From Robiginitalea aurantiaca (GTDB lineage Bacteria > Bacteroidota > Bacteroidia > Flavobacteriales > Flavobacteriaceae), in assembly GCF_030380815.1 (NCBI RefSeq), contig NZ_JAUDUY010000002.1, positions 558,001 through 622,000 of the forward strand: a stretch of DNA of 64,000 nucleotides, given 5' to 3'. The first letter of the stretch is position 1, and every line of letters starts with the position of its first letter. Both the position numbers and the translations under genes were made by a program. Below, piece after piece: positions 1 to 9,589 of this stretch. The notes beneath the pieces are model-generated. The model was not told the DNA's origin, did no database searches, and worked only from the letters and a program-made list of their open reading frames with translations.

Positions 1-168
1 GGTTTCGAATATGCCAAAGAAGACACCTTCGGTTTAATCCGTATGGGATTTGAGCCTTTTTTGAAAATATCCCCCCATGTGGATCTGTTGTTGAATCTTT
101 CATATGATATCAAAATTAACGCTTATGACAACTGGAACCTCGGGTTTGGGGTAGCCGTAAAGTTATGA
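1..168 (+). CDS. C-terminal fragment of an unknown protein, possibly an outer-membrane protein
   Basis: An open frame enters from the left edge and ends at a TGA at 166-168, giving 55 residues. The fragment alternates polar and hydrophobic residues and ends in the short strand FGVAVKL, which resembles the terminal beta strand of outer-membrane barrels or surface-associated beta proteins. Too little is present to name a family. The downstream TPR gene is on the same strand 59 bases later. Confidence 0.5.
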   Translation, partial: GFEYAKEDTFGLIRMGFEPFLKISPHVDLLLNLSYDIKINAYDNWNLGFGVAVKL

Positions 169-227
169 CCCCATCTATAAGTCCTGTTATCATGTTATTC
201 AATGAGCACACGTAAACTATACTTAAT

Positions 228-1052
228 ATGAAATCTAAAAAACTACTTACCATTTTACTCCTGCTCCTTATGAGCAATGGGTTTGCCCAAACCTTTACGA
301 TGGGCAAAAAATGCCAGGAATCCTATGCCAGTGCCAAGGCGGCCCTGGAAAGCAAATCCTACCAGGATGCCCTTTCGCTTTTTGAAGCTTTTTCATCAGA
401 CTGTAAAACTAAGGATGCCAAAATTTTGGCTTCTGAAGGTAAAGCAGAAGCCTACAACGCCCTGGGAATGCATACTGAAGCCATGGCCGAAGCCGACGAC
501 GTATTAAAAAGAACCAAAGATCGCAGCCTGGCCGGGCATTTTCAAAAGGCGGTGGCACTGAATGCAACCGGAGATATCGAAGGTTCCAAGAAGCAATTGG
601 AATCTGTAATGAAACTCACGGAGATGAATGAGAATACCGCCCAGCGCGCTTCCAACTATGCGCTTATGGCTGCCCTTTATGACCGGCAGATGGGGCAGAT
701 GGATTCCGCCATGGTCTACCTCAATAAAGCAAAGGAACTGGACCCGGAAAATGTGAATTACATTTTGCAGGAAGGTGACATGTACCTGGTACATGACGAT
801 TTTAAGAGTGCCTATGCCGTTTACGATGAGGCAGCCCGCTTGTATCCGGATTCCCAGGAGGTCTATGTCTCCAAAAGCAATGCCGGCCTACAGGAAATGG
901 CCAAAAAGTACGGCACAACCAAAGCTCAGGACCTCAGAGGCATGATGTCCGCCGCGGAAAAAGCCGCCATATGCGGCGATTTAACCAGGGCTATGGAGCT
1001 GGGTTATAAGGACATGAATAAAGAAATGTTTAAAGCACTAGTTTGTCAATAA
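228..1052 (+). CDS. Exported tetratricopeptide-repeat protein
   Basis: 274 residues with a clear Sec signal peptide (KK, then a run of leucines, ending near NGFAQ). The rest is helical with a repeating spacing of Ala, Leu and Tyr typical of TPRs; the clearest units lie around residues 55-90, 95-130, 140-175 and 180-215. TPR proteins act as protein-protein scaffolds, here in the periplasm. The partner is not indicated. The OmpA-like lipoprotein gene follows 18 bases later on the same strand, so the two are probably cotranscribed and may both work at the cell envelope. Confidence 0.75.
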   Translation: MKSKKLLTILLLLLMSNGFAQTFTMGKKCQESYASAKAALESKSYQDALSLFEAFSSDCKTKDAKILASEGKAEAYNALGMHTEAMAEADDVLKRTKDRSLAGHFQKAVALNATGDIEGSKKQLESVMKLTEMNENTAQRASNYALMAALYDRQMGQMDSAMVYLNKAKELDPENVNYILQEGDMYLVHDDFKSAYAVYDEAARLYPDSQEVYVSKSNAGLQEMAKKYGTTKAQDLRGMMSAAEKAAICGDLTRAMELGYKDMNKEMFKALVCQ

Positions 1053-1070
1053 TTTTATAAATCTCTACAC

Positions 1071-1739
1071 ATGAAAAGAACACTAACAATTACTCTATCC
1101 GCCTTCCTAGCCTTAAGTATGCTGATAAGCTGTTCGGCCATTCAGGGCATGAATAAGCAACAACAGGGTACTGCAGCAGGTGCAGCAGGTGGCGCCCTGT
1201 TAGGGGCTGCCGTTTCTGGTGGAAGCATATGGGGCATCCTTGCCGGTGCCGCTATTGGAGGTACTGCCGGAAACCTGATCGGTAAAAAAATGGATCGACA
1301 GGCCAAAGAACTTAGCCAGGCCGTTCCGACCGCGGAAGTACAGCGCGTAGGAGAAGGTATCAACATGACCTTCGATGCAACCCTGGCCTTTAAGATCAAT
1401 TCGGCGGCAATCAGCGATAGTTATAAAAGTGACCTCAATGCAGCGGCTTCTGTTTTTAAAGGCTACGAGGACACGAACATCCTGATAGAAGGCCATACAG
1501 ATGATACCGGGTCCGCCGAATACAATATGTCCCTTTCGGAAAAGCGGGCAAAAGCGGTACGGGATTATTTAATTTCCCAGGGGGTTGATGGGGCTCGCCT
1601 CACCGCAAAATGGTATGGTGAGACACAACCGAAATATCCAAATGACGAAGCCAACCGCGCGAAAAACCGCAGGGTAGAACTGGCCATTTACGCCAATGAT
1701 GATATGATAGACGCTGCTAAAAGTGGTGAGTTGGATTAA
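1071..1739 (+). CDS. OmpA-family peptidoglycan-binding lipoprotein with glycine zipper
   Basis: 222 residues. The N-terminus is a lipoprotein signal with lipobox LISC (Cys21). Residues about 30-70 are a Gly/Ala-rich glycine-zipper segment, and residues about 100-215 are an OmpA C-terminal domain with the peptidoglycan-binding signatures EGHTDDTG, LSEKRA and NRRVEL. This is the YiaD-type layout: an outer-membrane lipoprotein that anchors the membrane to the cell wall. A good hairpin terminator follows at 1774-1813, closing the unit with the TPR gene. Confidence 0.88.
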   Translation: MKRTLTITLSAFLALSMLISCSAIQGMNKQQQGTAAGAAGGALLGAAVSGGSIWGILAGAAIGGTAGNLIGKKMDRQAKELSQAVPTAEVQRVGEGINMTFDATLAFKINSAAISDSYKSDLNAAASVFKGYEDTNILIEGHTDDTGSAEYNMSLSEKRAKAVRDYLISQGVDGARLTAKWYGETQPKYPNDEANRAKNRRVELAIYANDDMIDAAKSGELD

Positions 1740-1773
1740 GCTGATTCTGAAATTCTTAAATTAGTTACACTTA

Positions 1774-1813
1774 AAGCACAGTCCTGTTATACCTGCAGGG
1801 CTGTGCCTTTTTA
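1774..1813 (+). terminator. Rho-independent terminator after the OmpA-like gene
   Basis: An 11-bp stem (GCACAGTCCTG pairing with CAGGGCTGTGC, one G-T pair) with a 9-base loop is followed by CTTTTT. It lies 35 bases after the stop codon. Confidence 0.75.
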
Positions 1814-1904
1814 ATCGGATTATTCTTTCGATAAAAAGATCCATACATCAGTCAAAAAATTAAACAGATTTCTGCGCAAGCAAGGGACGAAATCAAATAG
1901 TGAT

Positions 1905-3629
1905 ATGAGAAAGACAAAGATCAGTGTGTATATAATTATGCTTGCCTTCTTGATGTTCGCAGGTTGTACGGATGAAAAGACGACACCATCCGGTACTGAC
2001 AGCCAGGCGACGGTTTACTACGGAGGAGATATCCTAACCATGGAAGGAGATACGCCTCAGTATGTTGAAGCCCTGGTCGAGCGCAATGGCAAAATTGAGT
2101 ATGCCGGAGCTTCTGCAGAAGCCATGAGCGTAGCCGGGCCAGGTCATGCCATGGTAAACCTGAATGGAAAAACCCTTCTTCCCGGACTCATCGACGGCCA
2201 TGCCCATTTTGGAAATTTCGGGGTACAGGCCATTGGGGCACAGATACTTCCACCACCGGATGCTGAAGCAAAAGATATTCCTGCTCTGATCCAAATCCTT
2301 AAAGATTGGAATACCCCGGAAAATCGGGCTCTGACAGGTTGGATTTACGGGATGGGTTTCGACGATTCCGTCCTGGAGGAGAAACGCTTCCCAACCCGGC
2401 ACGACCTGGATGAGGTAAGTACGGAGTACCCGGTCATGATCGTACATATTTCGGGTCATTTTGCCGCTGTAAATAGCAAAGGTTTGGAAGTTTTGGGAAT
2501 TTCATCCAATACCCCGGACCCTGAGGGTGGCATTATTCGCAGGGAAGCGGGAAGTTTGGAGCCCAATGGGGTTTTGGAAGAATTGGCGGCAATACCTTTT
2601 ATGTTAAAGGCCATGATGCCAAAAAATCCCGAGTCAGCTGATCTGTATTTTGAAGCTGGCCAGCAAATGGCTCTTTCTTACGGCTACACCACTGCCCAGG
2701 AGGGCCGTGCCATGCAAAACCATGAAGGTTTAGCCCAAAGTGCTGAGGCAGGTAAATTTAAGCTCGATGTGGTTAGTTATATAGACTACCTCTATGTGGA
2801 CGATTATATGAGCTCCAAATGGCATGATTCGGCCTATACAAACCATTACAGGATTGGGGGAATGAAAGTAACCCTGGATGGGTCCCCTCAGGGGAGGACC
2901 GCCTGGAGAACGACACCCTACCTCCTCCCCCCGGATGGACAGGATAAAGACTATCTGGGATATCCTGCCATCCCAAGTGACTCTGTGGTTCAAGCTATTT
3001 TTGAAAAAGGTTTCAAAAATAACTGGCAAACCCTGGTTCACGCGAATGGAGATGCTGCTATGGATCAGATGATTCGAACCTTTAAGCCCCTTGTTGAAAA
3101 ATACGGTAAGGGCGACCGTCGAAATACCCTGATTCATGGCCAGTATATTCGGGATGACCAGATCGATTCCTTCAGGGAACTGGACGTAATACTGTCACTT
3201 TTCCCCTTACATACCTTTTATTGGGGCGACTGGCACAAGCAAATTATCGGAGATTCCCTTGGCAACAGGATCAGTCCCACGCGTACGGCCCTCGACAAAG
3301 GCCTCAAATTGACAATCCATACGGATGCCCCGGTAGCCCTGCCTAACCTGATGCGCGTGGTATGGACTGCGGTAGAACGCACCTCGCGTTCAGGAGCCGT
3401 CATTGGCGAATCAGAGCGTTTGACACCCTACGAAGCCTTGAGGGCAATAACGTATTGGGGGGCTTATCAGCATTTTGAAGAAAATCAAAAAGGTAGTCTC
3501 GTGCCCGGCAAACTGGCGGATCTGGTCATTCTGGATCGCAATCCGCTCAAGGTAGACCCAGGTGCTATTAAAGATATCCTGGTTATGGAGACCATAAAGG
3601 AGGGGGAATCGGTATATAAACGCAATTAG
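1905..3629 (+). CDS. Amidohydrolase lipoprotein, YtcJ-like
   Basis: 574 residues. It begins with a lipoprotein signal ending FAGC (Cys21) followed by TDEK. The mature part is a full amidohydrolase-superfamily enzyme of the YtcJ/AepA type: the metal-binding motif LIDGHAHF early in the barrel, HANGD and LIHGQ in the middle, and HTDAPV near the end, with the C-terminal GKLADLVILDRNP strand typical of cyclic-amide hydrolases. The substrate cannot be predicted; the family includes enzymes acting on N-formyl or N-acyl amino acids. The lipid anchor puts it at the cell envelope, which is common for this family in Bacteroidota. It stands alone. Confidence 0.85.
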   Translation: MRKTKISVYIIMLAFLMFAGCTDEKTTPSGTDSQATVYYGGDILTMEGDTPQYVEALVERNGKIEYAGASAEAMSVAGPGHAMVNLNGKTLLPGLIDGHAHFGNFGVQAIGAQILPPPDAEAKDIPALIQILKDWNTPENRALTGWIYGMGFDDSVLEEKRFPTRHDLDEVSTEYPVMIVHISGHFAAVNSKGLEVLGISSNTPDPEGGIIRREAGSLEPNGVLEELAAIPFMLKAMMPKNPESADLYFEAGQQMALSYGYTTAQEGRAMQNHEGLAQSAEAGKFKLDVVSYIDYLYVDDYMSSKWHDSAYTNHYRIGGMKVTLDGSPQGRTAWRTTPYLLPPDGQDKDYLGYPAIPSDSVVQAIFEKGFKNNWQTLVHANGDAAMDQMIRTFKPLVEKYGKGDRRNTLIHGQYIRDDQIDSFRELDVILSLFPLHTFYWGDWHKQIIGDSLGNRISPTRTALDKGLKLTIHTDAPVALPNLMRVVWTAVERTSRSGAVIGESERLTPYEALRAITYWGAYQHFEENQKGSLVPGKLADLVILDRNPLKVDPGAIKDILVMETIKEGESVYKRN

Positions 3630-3799
3630 CACTGTGGCATCCCTAATGTGTCAGTTCAGATTGAAACCCCAACCCGGCGACTTGATGACTCCATTTTAAC
3701 CATATACAGGATGACTCCTTGTCCCGGCCAAATCCTACCAAACAAACATAAAAAGGTATACCTGTTTTTTAAACGTATCTTTATTCAAAAGCAAAATAA

Positions 3800-4603
3800 A
3801 TGAAGAAAGCGCTGGTTTTTACAATTGCATCCCTTTTATCCTTTTTTGCCTTCTCCCAGGAGGATGAGGCACTGCGGAGCGAGGAGGATGAACTTGCAAA
3901 AGAATTACTGAATCCTATCGCCAACCTGGTCAGTTTGCCTTTTCAAAGCAATTTTGACTTTGGAATGGGTCCGGCAGATGGCAGCAGATGGTTGATGAAT
4001 GTGCAACCTGTAATTCCGATGAGTATAGGGGAGGACTGGAATCTTATTGGGAGGGTAATTTTACCAGTCATTTCTCAGAATGATATTTTTGGCGAGAGCG
4101 GCAGTCAGACCGGTCTTGGGGATGTCGTTCTCAGTAGTTTTTTTTCACCAAAAGAACCGACCTCGGGAGGACTAATCTGGGGTGCCGGCCCGGTATTTCT
4201 TATCCCTACGGCCACGGATAACCTGCTTGGAGCAGGTCAATTCGGAGTTGGGCCAACAGCCGTTGCATTAAAACAAGCTGGCTCTTTTACCATCGGAGCA
4301 CTGGTGAACCATATTTGGTCCGTTGCTGGAAATTCCGATCGGTCGGACGTGAATGCTACTTTTTTCCAGCCCTTTCTGGCCCGAAATTTCCCTGGTGGAT
4401 ATGCATTGTCACTCAATACCGAACTCTCTCACGACTGGGGTCTAAATGCTACCCTGGGTTCCCTTCACCTTATTGGCTCCAAAGTTTTTGCCATTGGAGA
4501 CCAGCTGACACAGGTATTTATAGGTCCCCGTATTCCCTATGGAAATGCGAACTCCGCAAGTTGGGGTTTCAGGGCAGGCCTCACCCTGATGTTCCCAAAA
4601 TAA
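3800..4603 (+). CDS. Exported beta-rich protein, probable outer-membrane porin or transporter-like protein
   Basis: 267 residues with a signal peptide ending SFFAFSQ. The mature part is rich in short amphipathic strands with Gly and aromatic residues (for example SLPFQSNFDFG, VGPTAVALK) and ends with the strand FRAGLTLMFPK, as in barrel proteins. It resembles the family often annotated 'transporter' or 'neuromedin U' in bacterial genomes, whose role is not established. An imperfect -7 box TATCTTTA lies about 15 bases upstream. Confidence 0.6.
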   Translation: MKKALVFTIASLLSFFAFSQEDEALRSEEDELAKELLNPIANLVSLPFQSNFDFGMGPADGSRWLMNVQPVIPMSIGEDWNLIGRVILPVISQNDIFGESGSQTGLGDVVLSSFFSPKEPTSGGLIWGAGPVFLIPTATDNLLGAGQFGVGPTAVALKQAGSFTIGALVNHIWSVAGNSDRSDVNATFFQPFLARNFPGGYALSLNTELSHDWGLNATLGSLHLIGSKVFAIGDQLTQVFIGPRIPYGNANSASWGFRAGLTLMFPK

Positions 4604-4775
4604 ACCAATCAGACCTTGTAAAAACGATTATTACAATGAATAAAAAAGGCTGCAGGTCCTCCATCAATCCCGGGGTGCGTGGGATGCGCTTTAATTGGAT
4701 TCAAATTCCCGGTTAACCTTCTTTTTTTATACCTTCGGCGACTTAAACCATTCCTGGAAATAAAAACACAAAGAG

Positions 4776-5453
4776 ATGAGTAGCATGACTGAAAGTTCTT
4801 TCTTTAAAACCGTATACCGAAATGGTATTGCCCTGGGTCTTCTCCTGATAATTTCCGGGTGTGGGAGCATGTACATGACCAAATCACAAGCCGTGGTAAA
4901 AGGAAAAAAATCCTATGACAAAATCCTTGTGATTGCCAGGGGTAAAAATGAAATTTCCAGATCAATTTTTGAGCAGGATGTCGCCCGGAACCTTGACGGA
5001 CTTGGAATTGATGGCGTAGCTTACCACAAAGAGTCGGGCATTAAAGTGCCCGTGGACATCGAACTTACCGAAGCTCAGATCGAGGATTTGCGTCAGCAAG
5101 TCATCGAAATGAATTTTGACGGTGTAATAATTACCCACCTTGTAAACACCGAAAAGTACAAGGAACTCATTCCAACCGGAGTTTACCCGTCGACGGATCC
5201 GAATTATTACGGGCAATGGGGATACTACTGGATTTATTATCCCGCTCTGGACTGGGCCTCGGGATACTCCGTAGAAGGAACCACCCTTGAGCTCGAAAGT
5301 GCTCTATACGATATCAGGGCAACAGACGGAAACAACCTGCAATGGCTGGGGAGGTTTAAACTGGAAGATCCCAAGGATCTTCAGAAAACGACCTCGAACT
5401 ATGCTAAAGAACTGGTCACAGCATTGAAGGAAGAGAGTATCAAGAAAAATTAA
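4776..5453 (+). CDS. Hypothetical lipoprotein
   Basis: 225 residues with a hydrophobic N-terminal helix and lipobox IISGC (Cys29). The mature part begins with beta/alpha units (KSYDKILVIARGKNE) and a DGVIITHLV strand, followed by a Tyr/Trp-rich stretch (YYGQWGYYWIYYP, around residues 145-160) and a C-terminal helix. The mix resembles small lipoproteins of the DUF4136 type but I do not recognise the family with certainty. It converges with the interrupted gene at 5465-5755. Confidence 0.7.
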   Translation: MSSMTESSFFKTVYRNGIALGLLLIISGCGSMYMTKSQAVVKGKKSYDKILVIARGKNEISRSIFEQDVARNLDGLGIDGVAYHKESGIKVPVDIELTEAQIEDLRQQVIEMNFDGVIITHLVNTEKYKELIPTGVYPSTDPNYYGQWGYYWIYYPALDWASGYSVEGTTLELESALYDIRATDGNNLQWLGRFKLEDPKDLQKTTSNYAKELVTALKEESIKKN

Positions 5454-5464
5454 TCGGCGTCCTC

Positions 5465-5755
5465 TTATCTCGATAGTTTCGTTTTGAACAGGTCAATTGT
5501 GCCATCTTCTACCTCGTTGTAAATAACAACCCCTTTGGACCATTTAACACCGATATAAAGAAGGTAAATCCCATCTTCTACCCATCGAACATGCATTGGA
5601 TCCAGGAATTCTACTGCAAAATAGAATTACAACCGGATTGGCATCAGGCTGACGACAATAGAAAGGATATTGCCCGTAGGCGTAAACATGGGCGTTTCGC
5701 TGCCGCGGGCTTTGAGGAAATCCCGGATCACCTTTTCATCCTGAGGGTTTTGCAT
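5465..5755 (-). pseudogene. Small gene interrupted by an in-frame stop codon
   Basis: Read on the minus strand, an ATG at 5755 opens a 42-residue frame (start MQNPQDEKVIRDFLKARGSE) that ends at TAA 5627-5629. The same frame then stays open for 53 more codons (FYFAVEFLDPMHVRWVEDG onward) to a TAA at 5465-5467. Both halves have normal coding composition, and one base change in the TAA would give a continuous protein of about 96 residues. The simplest reading is a recent nonsense mutation in a small gene. Two separate small genes, or a sequencing error, are alternatives. The family is unknown. Confidence 0.5.
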
Positions 5756-5818
5756 TATTTTTAAAATCTCTAGTAATTCGCAGATTTTTCCGACGCTATT
5801 GCTAATTCAGTTACCCGT

Positions 5819-8128
5819 ATGGAGCTTAAAAATAACCTCACAACAGAAACCGGATGGGAAATCATCCAGGATGCTTTTGACCCCGAAGATTTGGTTACTA
5901 CAGGGAGTAATTTTATGATCGGTAACGGCTATCTGGGCTACCGGGGCACTTTTGATAATTGGGGACCGGAAGAATTTGTGGCCTGCGTGGTGACAGATAC
6001 CTGGGATCAGGCTAAAGACAGTCGCTGGAGTGAATTATGTAACGTTCCCAATGGCCTGTTTTCTGAAATAAAAGCAGATGGGGAAACCTGCTCCCTTTTC
6101 TCCGGATCCTTAAAGAATTATTCACATCGGCTCGATCTTCGATATGGACTAAACTCAAGGAAGATCCAATGGGTCGGTTCAAACGGGCAGGGCGTAGAAT
6201 TGGAAAGCCGAAAGTTTGCGAGCTATGACACTCATAATCTCCTTGTTCAGGAGTTCAAATTCAGTGCCGTAAAATCTGGCATTTACACCTTAAAAACAGG
6301 GATAAACGGGGAGGTATGGAGCCTTAACGGATCTCATTTCAAAAGCGGTAAAACGCTGAGATTAACAGAAGATTTAATCGGAAGCCACCTGCAGACCTAT
6401 GAGTTAGGCACCGAAGTGGCCATCGTAGAGGGGGTAAACCTAAAAGGTAATCCTCCTGAAGAAATGCATATTTCCAAATCCGGGGACAGTATTTTCCGGG
6501 AATACACCTTTCATCTTAAGCCAGGAGAAACTGTGGCTCTGGAGAAAGTCATTGCCATTGCACATAGCAATGAACTCGAGGATCCGCTTGGAGCAGCACA
6601 GAAAATGGTACACGATGCACTTGGAAAGGGATATGCTGAACTTTTCACATCACATAAAAAACCCTGGGATGCCTTCTGGAAGATCTCAGACATTCAGATC
6701 TCGGGGAATCCGGAAGCCCAGCTTCTTACCCGCTTTAACCTCTATCAGGCTTTTATCGCTACCCCGACCCACGCAAATCTGCCTGTTGGTGCCCGGGGTC
6801 TCTCCTGTCAGGTCTATCAGGGAGCCGCCTTCTGGGACCAGGAAACCTACAACCTCCCCATGTTCGCCTTTACACATCCTGAGATTGCAGAAAGACTTGT
6901 CGCCTACAGGTACGACACCCTGCAGGGCGCCCGCCGCAAAGCACAGGGACTTGGATACTATGGTGCCTTTTACGCCTGGACCAGCGGCAAAACCGGTGAC
7001 GAATTGTTTCCCGACTTTTTCTTTACAGACGTACTTACCGGTCGACCAATACGAAACCACTTTAATTGCTGGCAAATCCATATCTCTCCTGATGTGGTCT
7101 ACGGGATCTGGTTGTATTACCAGGCCACGGGAGACTGGGATTTTATCGTAAAGCAAGGAGCAGAAGTCCTCTTTGAAGTAGCCCACTTTCTGGTTTCACG
7201 AGTGCACCTTAAAAAAGACAAGGGACGGTATGAAATCATCCGGGTACTCGGGCCCGATGAGTACCATGAAAATGTAGACAACAATGCCTTTACCAATTAT
7301 CTCGCGCGGTATGCGCTTCAAAAGGCCTGTATTGTATACGACCGACTTGCAATAGAACAGAATGAGACCCTCAAAGCCCTGGTTGGAAAAATTGAACTGC
7401 CTCAAATGGCCCGGGGAGATTGGCAGGAGATTTCAGAAAACTTGTTCCTCCCCCAGCCCGATCCGGAAACAGGGATAATCGAGCAATTCGACGGGTACTT
7501 TAAACTCGAAGATATTCGGCCCGATGCGCTCCGGAAACGTCTCATTGATCCCGGGGAATACTGGGGATGGCCTAATGGGATTGCCATTCATACTCAGGTA
7601 CTGAAACAAGCGGATGTCATTCAGCTCCTCGCCATGCTGGATGGGTTTTCACAGGAAATCCTGACCGCGAATTACGAGTATTACGAACCCCGAACGGAAC
7701 ACGGTTCCTCCCTGAGTCCGAGTGTTCACGCTCTGGTGGCCAGCAAGGCCGGACATCCGGAGGAAGCCTACCGGTATTTTCTGGAATCTGCGGGAATCGA
7801 TCTTTATAACGAGAGTAAGAAAGTTATGAGCGGAGGCTCTTTTTTAGGAGGAATTCATACGGCCGCCGCCGGAGGGGTTTGGTTAATCCTGGTCAAAGGA
7901 TTTGCCGGAATGGTTCTGACAGATGATGGAGTTTCCTTCAGGCCTGCACTTCCAGAGACCTGGGATGCCTACACGTTTAAAATCCGGATTAAGGGTTGTT
8001 TACTGGAGGTTGGTTTGAATCAAAAGGAAATCTCGATTCTCAATGTGGCCTCGAATTCGGGCTCCCTTCGGGTTGCAGCTAAGGGTAAAGAAGCACAGCT
8101 CCATCCTGGGGAAACTTTCCTGGCATGA
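5819..8128 (+). CDS. Glycoside hydrolase family 65 enzyme (alpha-glucoside phosphorylase or hydrolase)
   Basis: 769 residues, the normal length for GH65. The N-terminal super-sandwich domain carries the family hallmark NFMIGNGYLGYRGTF near residues 35-50, the (alpha/alpha)6 barrel has FWDQETYNLPMF, and the catalytic segment GPDEYHE lies at residues 478-484 followed by NNAFTNY. A late block EHGSSLSP is also typical. GH65 enzymes cleave alpha-linked disaccharides such as maltose, trehalose, kojibiose or nigerose, usually by phosphorolysis in the cytoplasm; there is no signal peptide. No beta-phosphoglucomutase or sugar transporter is adjacent, so the substrate stays open. Confidence 0.9.
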   Translation: MELKNNLTTETGWEIIQDAFDPEDLVTTGSNFMIGNGYLGYRGTFDNWGPEEFVACVVTDTWDQAKDSRWSELCNVPNGLFSEIKADGETCSLFSGSLKNYSHRLDLRYGLNSRKIQWVGSNGQGVELESRKFASYDTHNLLVQEFKFSAVKSGIYTLKTGINGEVWSLNGSHFKSGKTLRLTEDLIGSHLQTYELGTEVAIVEGVNLKGNPPEEMHISKSGDSIFREYTFHLKPGETVALEKVIAIAHSNELEDPLGAAQKMVHDALGKGYAELFTSHKKPWDAFWKISDIQISGNPEAQLLTRFNLYQAFIATPTHANLPVGARGLSCQVYQGAAFWDQETYNLPMFAFTHPEIAERLVAYRYDTLQGARRKAQGLGYYGAFYAWTSGKTGDELFPDFFFTDVLTGRPIRNHFNCWQIHISPDVVYGIWLYYQATGDWDFIVKQGAEVLFEVAHFLVSRVHLKKDKGRYEIIRVLGPDEYHENVDNNAFTNYLARYALQKACIVYDRLAIEQNETLKALVGKIELPQMARGDWQEISENLFLPQPDPETGIIEQFDGYFKLEDIRPDALRKRLIDPGEYWGWPNGIAIHTQVLKQADVIQLLAMLDGFSQEILTANYEYYEPRTEHGSSLSPSVHALVASKAGHPEEAYRYFLESAGIDLYNESKKVMSGGSFLGGIHTAAAGGVWLILVKGFAGMVLTDDGVSFRPALPETWDAYTFKIRIKGCLLEVGLNQKEISILNVASNSGSLRVAAKGKEAQLHPGETFLA

Positions 8129-8185
8129 ACCAGACAGTCGTAAGGGAAACATTTAGTAAATAGTAAAGAATAAATTAATCGGCAT

Positions 8186-9571
8186 TTGTATACCATTGTT
8201 GACATAGAAACCACGGGAAACGGGATTCATGGAAACCGAATCACTGAAATTGCTTTGTTCAATTTGGACGAGAACGGGATCTCAGAATCCTTTAGCAGCC
8301 TGGTCAACCCCGAATGTGAAATTCCGCCATTTATTACGGGCCTCACGGGGATTAATACGGCAATGGTCCGGCAGGCTCCTCTTTTCCCAGAATTGATCCC
8401 GCAGATTGAGGCCCTTACCCGGGATCGGGTGTTTGTTGCACATTCCGTCAATTTCGACTATCCGATAATCCAGCAGGAATTCAAACGGGCCGGGTTCGAA
8501 TTCCTACGTAAAAAACTCTGTACCGTTCGCCTTTCCCGAAAGGTATACCCTGGGCTCCAATCCTATAGTCTGGGAAAGCTTTGTAGCAGCCTTCAAATCC
8601 CCCTTGAAGACAGGCACCGTGCCGCAGGAGATGCCAGGGCCACTGCATTGCTGTTTCAGCGCATTTTGGCAAATCCTGAAGGGACGAAATCCATCCTACA
8701 TTTCCTAAACGCGCGTTCGCAGGAATCCACCCTGCCACCTCATCTTCCCAGGGCATCCTATCAGAGGCTACCCGAGTCGCCCGGGATCTACTATTTTTTG
8801 AATGCTAAAAAGGAAATTATCTATGTGGGTAAGGCCATAAACCTGAAAAAGCGGGTGCTTAGCCACTTCTATGACAAGTCTGAGAAGGAGTTGATGATGT
8901 GCCGGGAGACTGCAGAGCTCGATTATGAAAATTCCGGTTCGGAATTGGTCGCCCTGCTCATGGAAGCGGCAGCCATAAAAAAATATTTTCCGCGTTATAA
9001 CCGGGCACAAAAAACCAGAAATCCCTCTTACGGCTTATTCACCTATTCTGACCAGTCGGGCATACGGCATCTCGCCGTAAACAAACTGCGAAGAGGCCAG
9101 CAGTCTCTGAAAGTTTTCTTTAAACCTGCCGAGGCCCGGCTCTTTCTCGAAACCCTTTGTACACAGTATGGGCTGTGCGCCAAATACTGTCATCTGCAAT
9201 CAGGGGTTTCCGAGTGCAATCATTTCAGAGTGCCTCAATGCTCAGGGGTTTGCAGGGGAACAGAAACGGCCGCGAATTACAACCGACGGGTTGAGGAGGC
9301 CCTGGAGGCACTATTGGAAAAACCCGAAAATTTCCTGATTCGTACCAAAGGCAGGGAACGGGATGAAGAAGCTTTTGTCTGGATTTCCGGCGGAACATAC
9401 AGAGGTTACGGATTTGTGCCCAAGGAATCCCAGGTGCGCAGCCTTGAAGACCTTGAGTACTTTTTGGTGCCGCAGCAGGCATATCCGGAAACCGAGCGGA
9501 TCATACAGACCTATTTGCTGAAAAATCCCGGCAAAGGGGAGCATTTTAAAACCTTTAGTATGGAAGGGTAA
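8186..9571 (+). CDS. DnaQ-like 3'-5' exonuclease fused to a GIY-YIG (UvrC/Cho-type) nuclease domain
   Basis: 461 residues. Residues 1-165 are a DEDDh exonuclease domain (DIETTG with D6 and E8, D91, and HRAAGD with H144 and D149). Residues about 195-280 are a GIY-YIG domain (GIY at 200-202, YVG at 213-215, then RVLSHF). A cysteine cluster follows (CAKYC and QCSGVC), as in UvrC/Cho, but there is no UvrC C-terminal endonuclease. It likely trims and nicks damaged DNA, though its role has to be inferred from the domains. The start is TTG at 8186: an in-frame stop at 8171 excludes anything much longer, and YTIVDIETTG is the usual N-terminus. Confidence 0.88.
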   Translation: MYTIVDIETTGNGIHGNRITEIALFNLDENGISESFSSLVNPECEIPPFITGLTGINTAMVRQAPLFPELIPQIEALTRDRVFVAHSVNFDYPIIQQEFKRAGFEFLRKKLCTVRLSRKVYPGLQSYSLGKLCSSLQIPLEDRHRAAGDARATALLFQRILANPEGTKSILHFLNARSQESTLPPHLPRASYQRLPESPGIYYFLNAKKEIIYVGKAINLKKRVLSHFYDKSEKELMMCRETAELDYENSGSELVALLMEAAAIKKYFPRYNRAQKTRNPSYGLFTYSDQSGIRHLAVNKLRRGQQSLKVFFKPAEARLFLETLCTQYGLCAKYCHLQSGVSECNHFRVPQCSGVCRGTETAANYNRRVEEALEALLEKPENFLIRTKGRERDEEAFVWISGGTYRGYGFVPKESQVRSLEDLEYFLVPQQAYPETERIIQTYLLKNPGKGEHFKTFSMEG

Positions 9572-9589
9572 TCTAAAGTGGGGACCCGG

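Noticed and set aside
4315-4716. 133-codon frame on the plus strand overlapping the beta-rich exported protein
   Set aside because: It is another frame of the real gene at 3800-4603, with no start features of its own and an odd composition.
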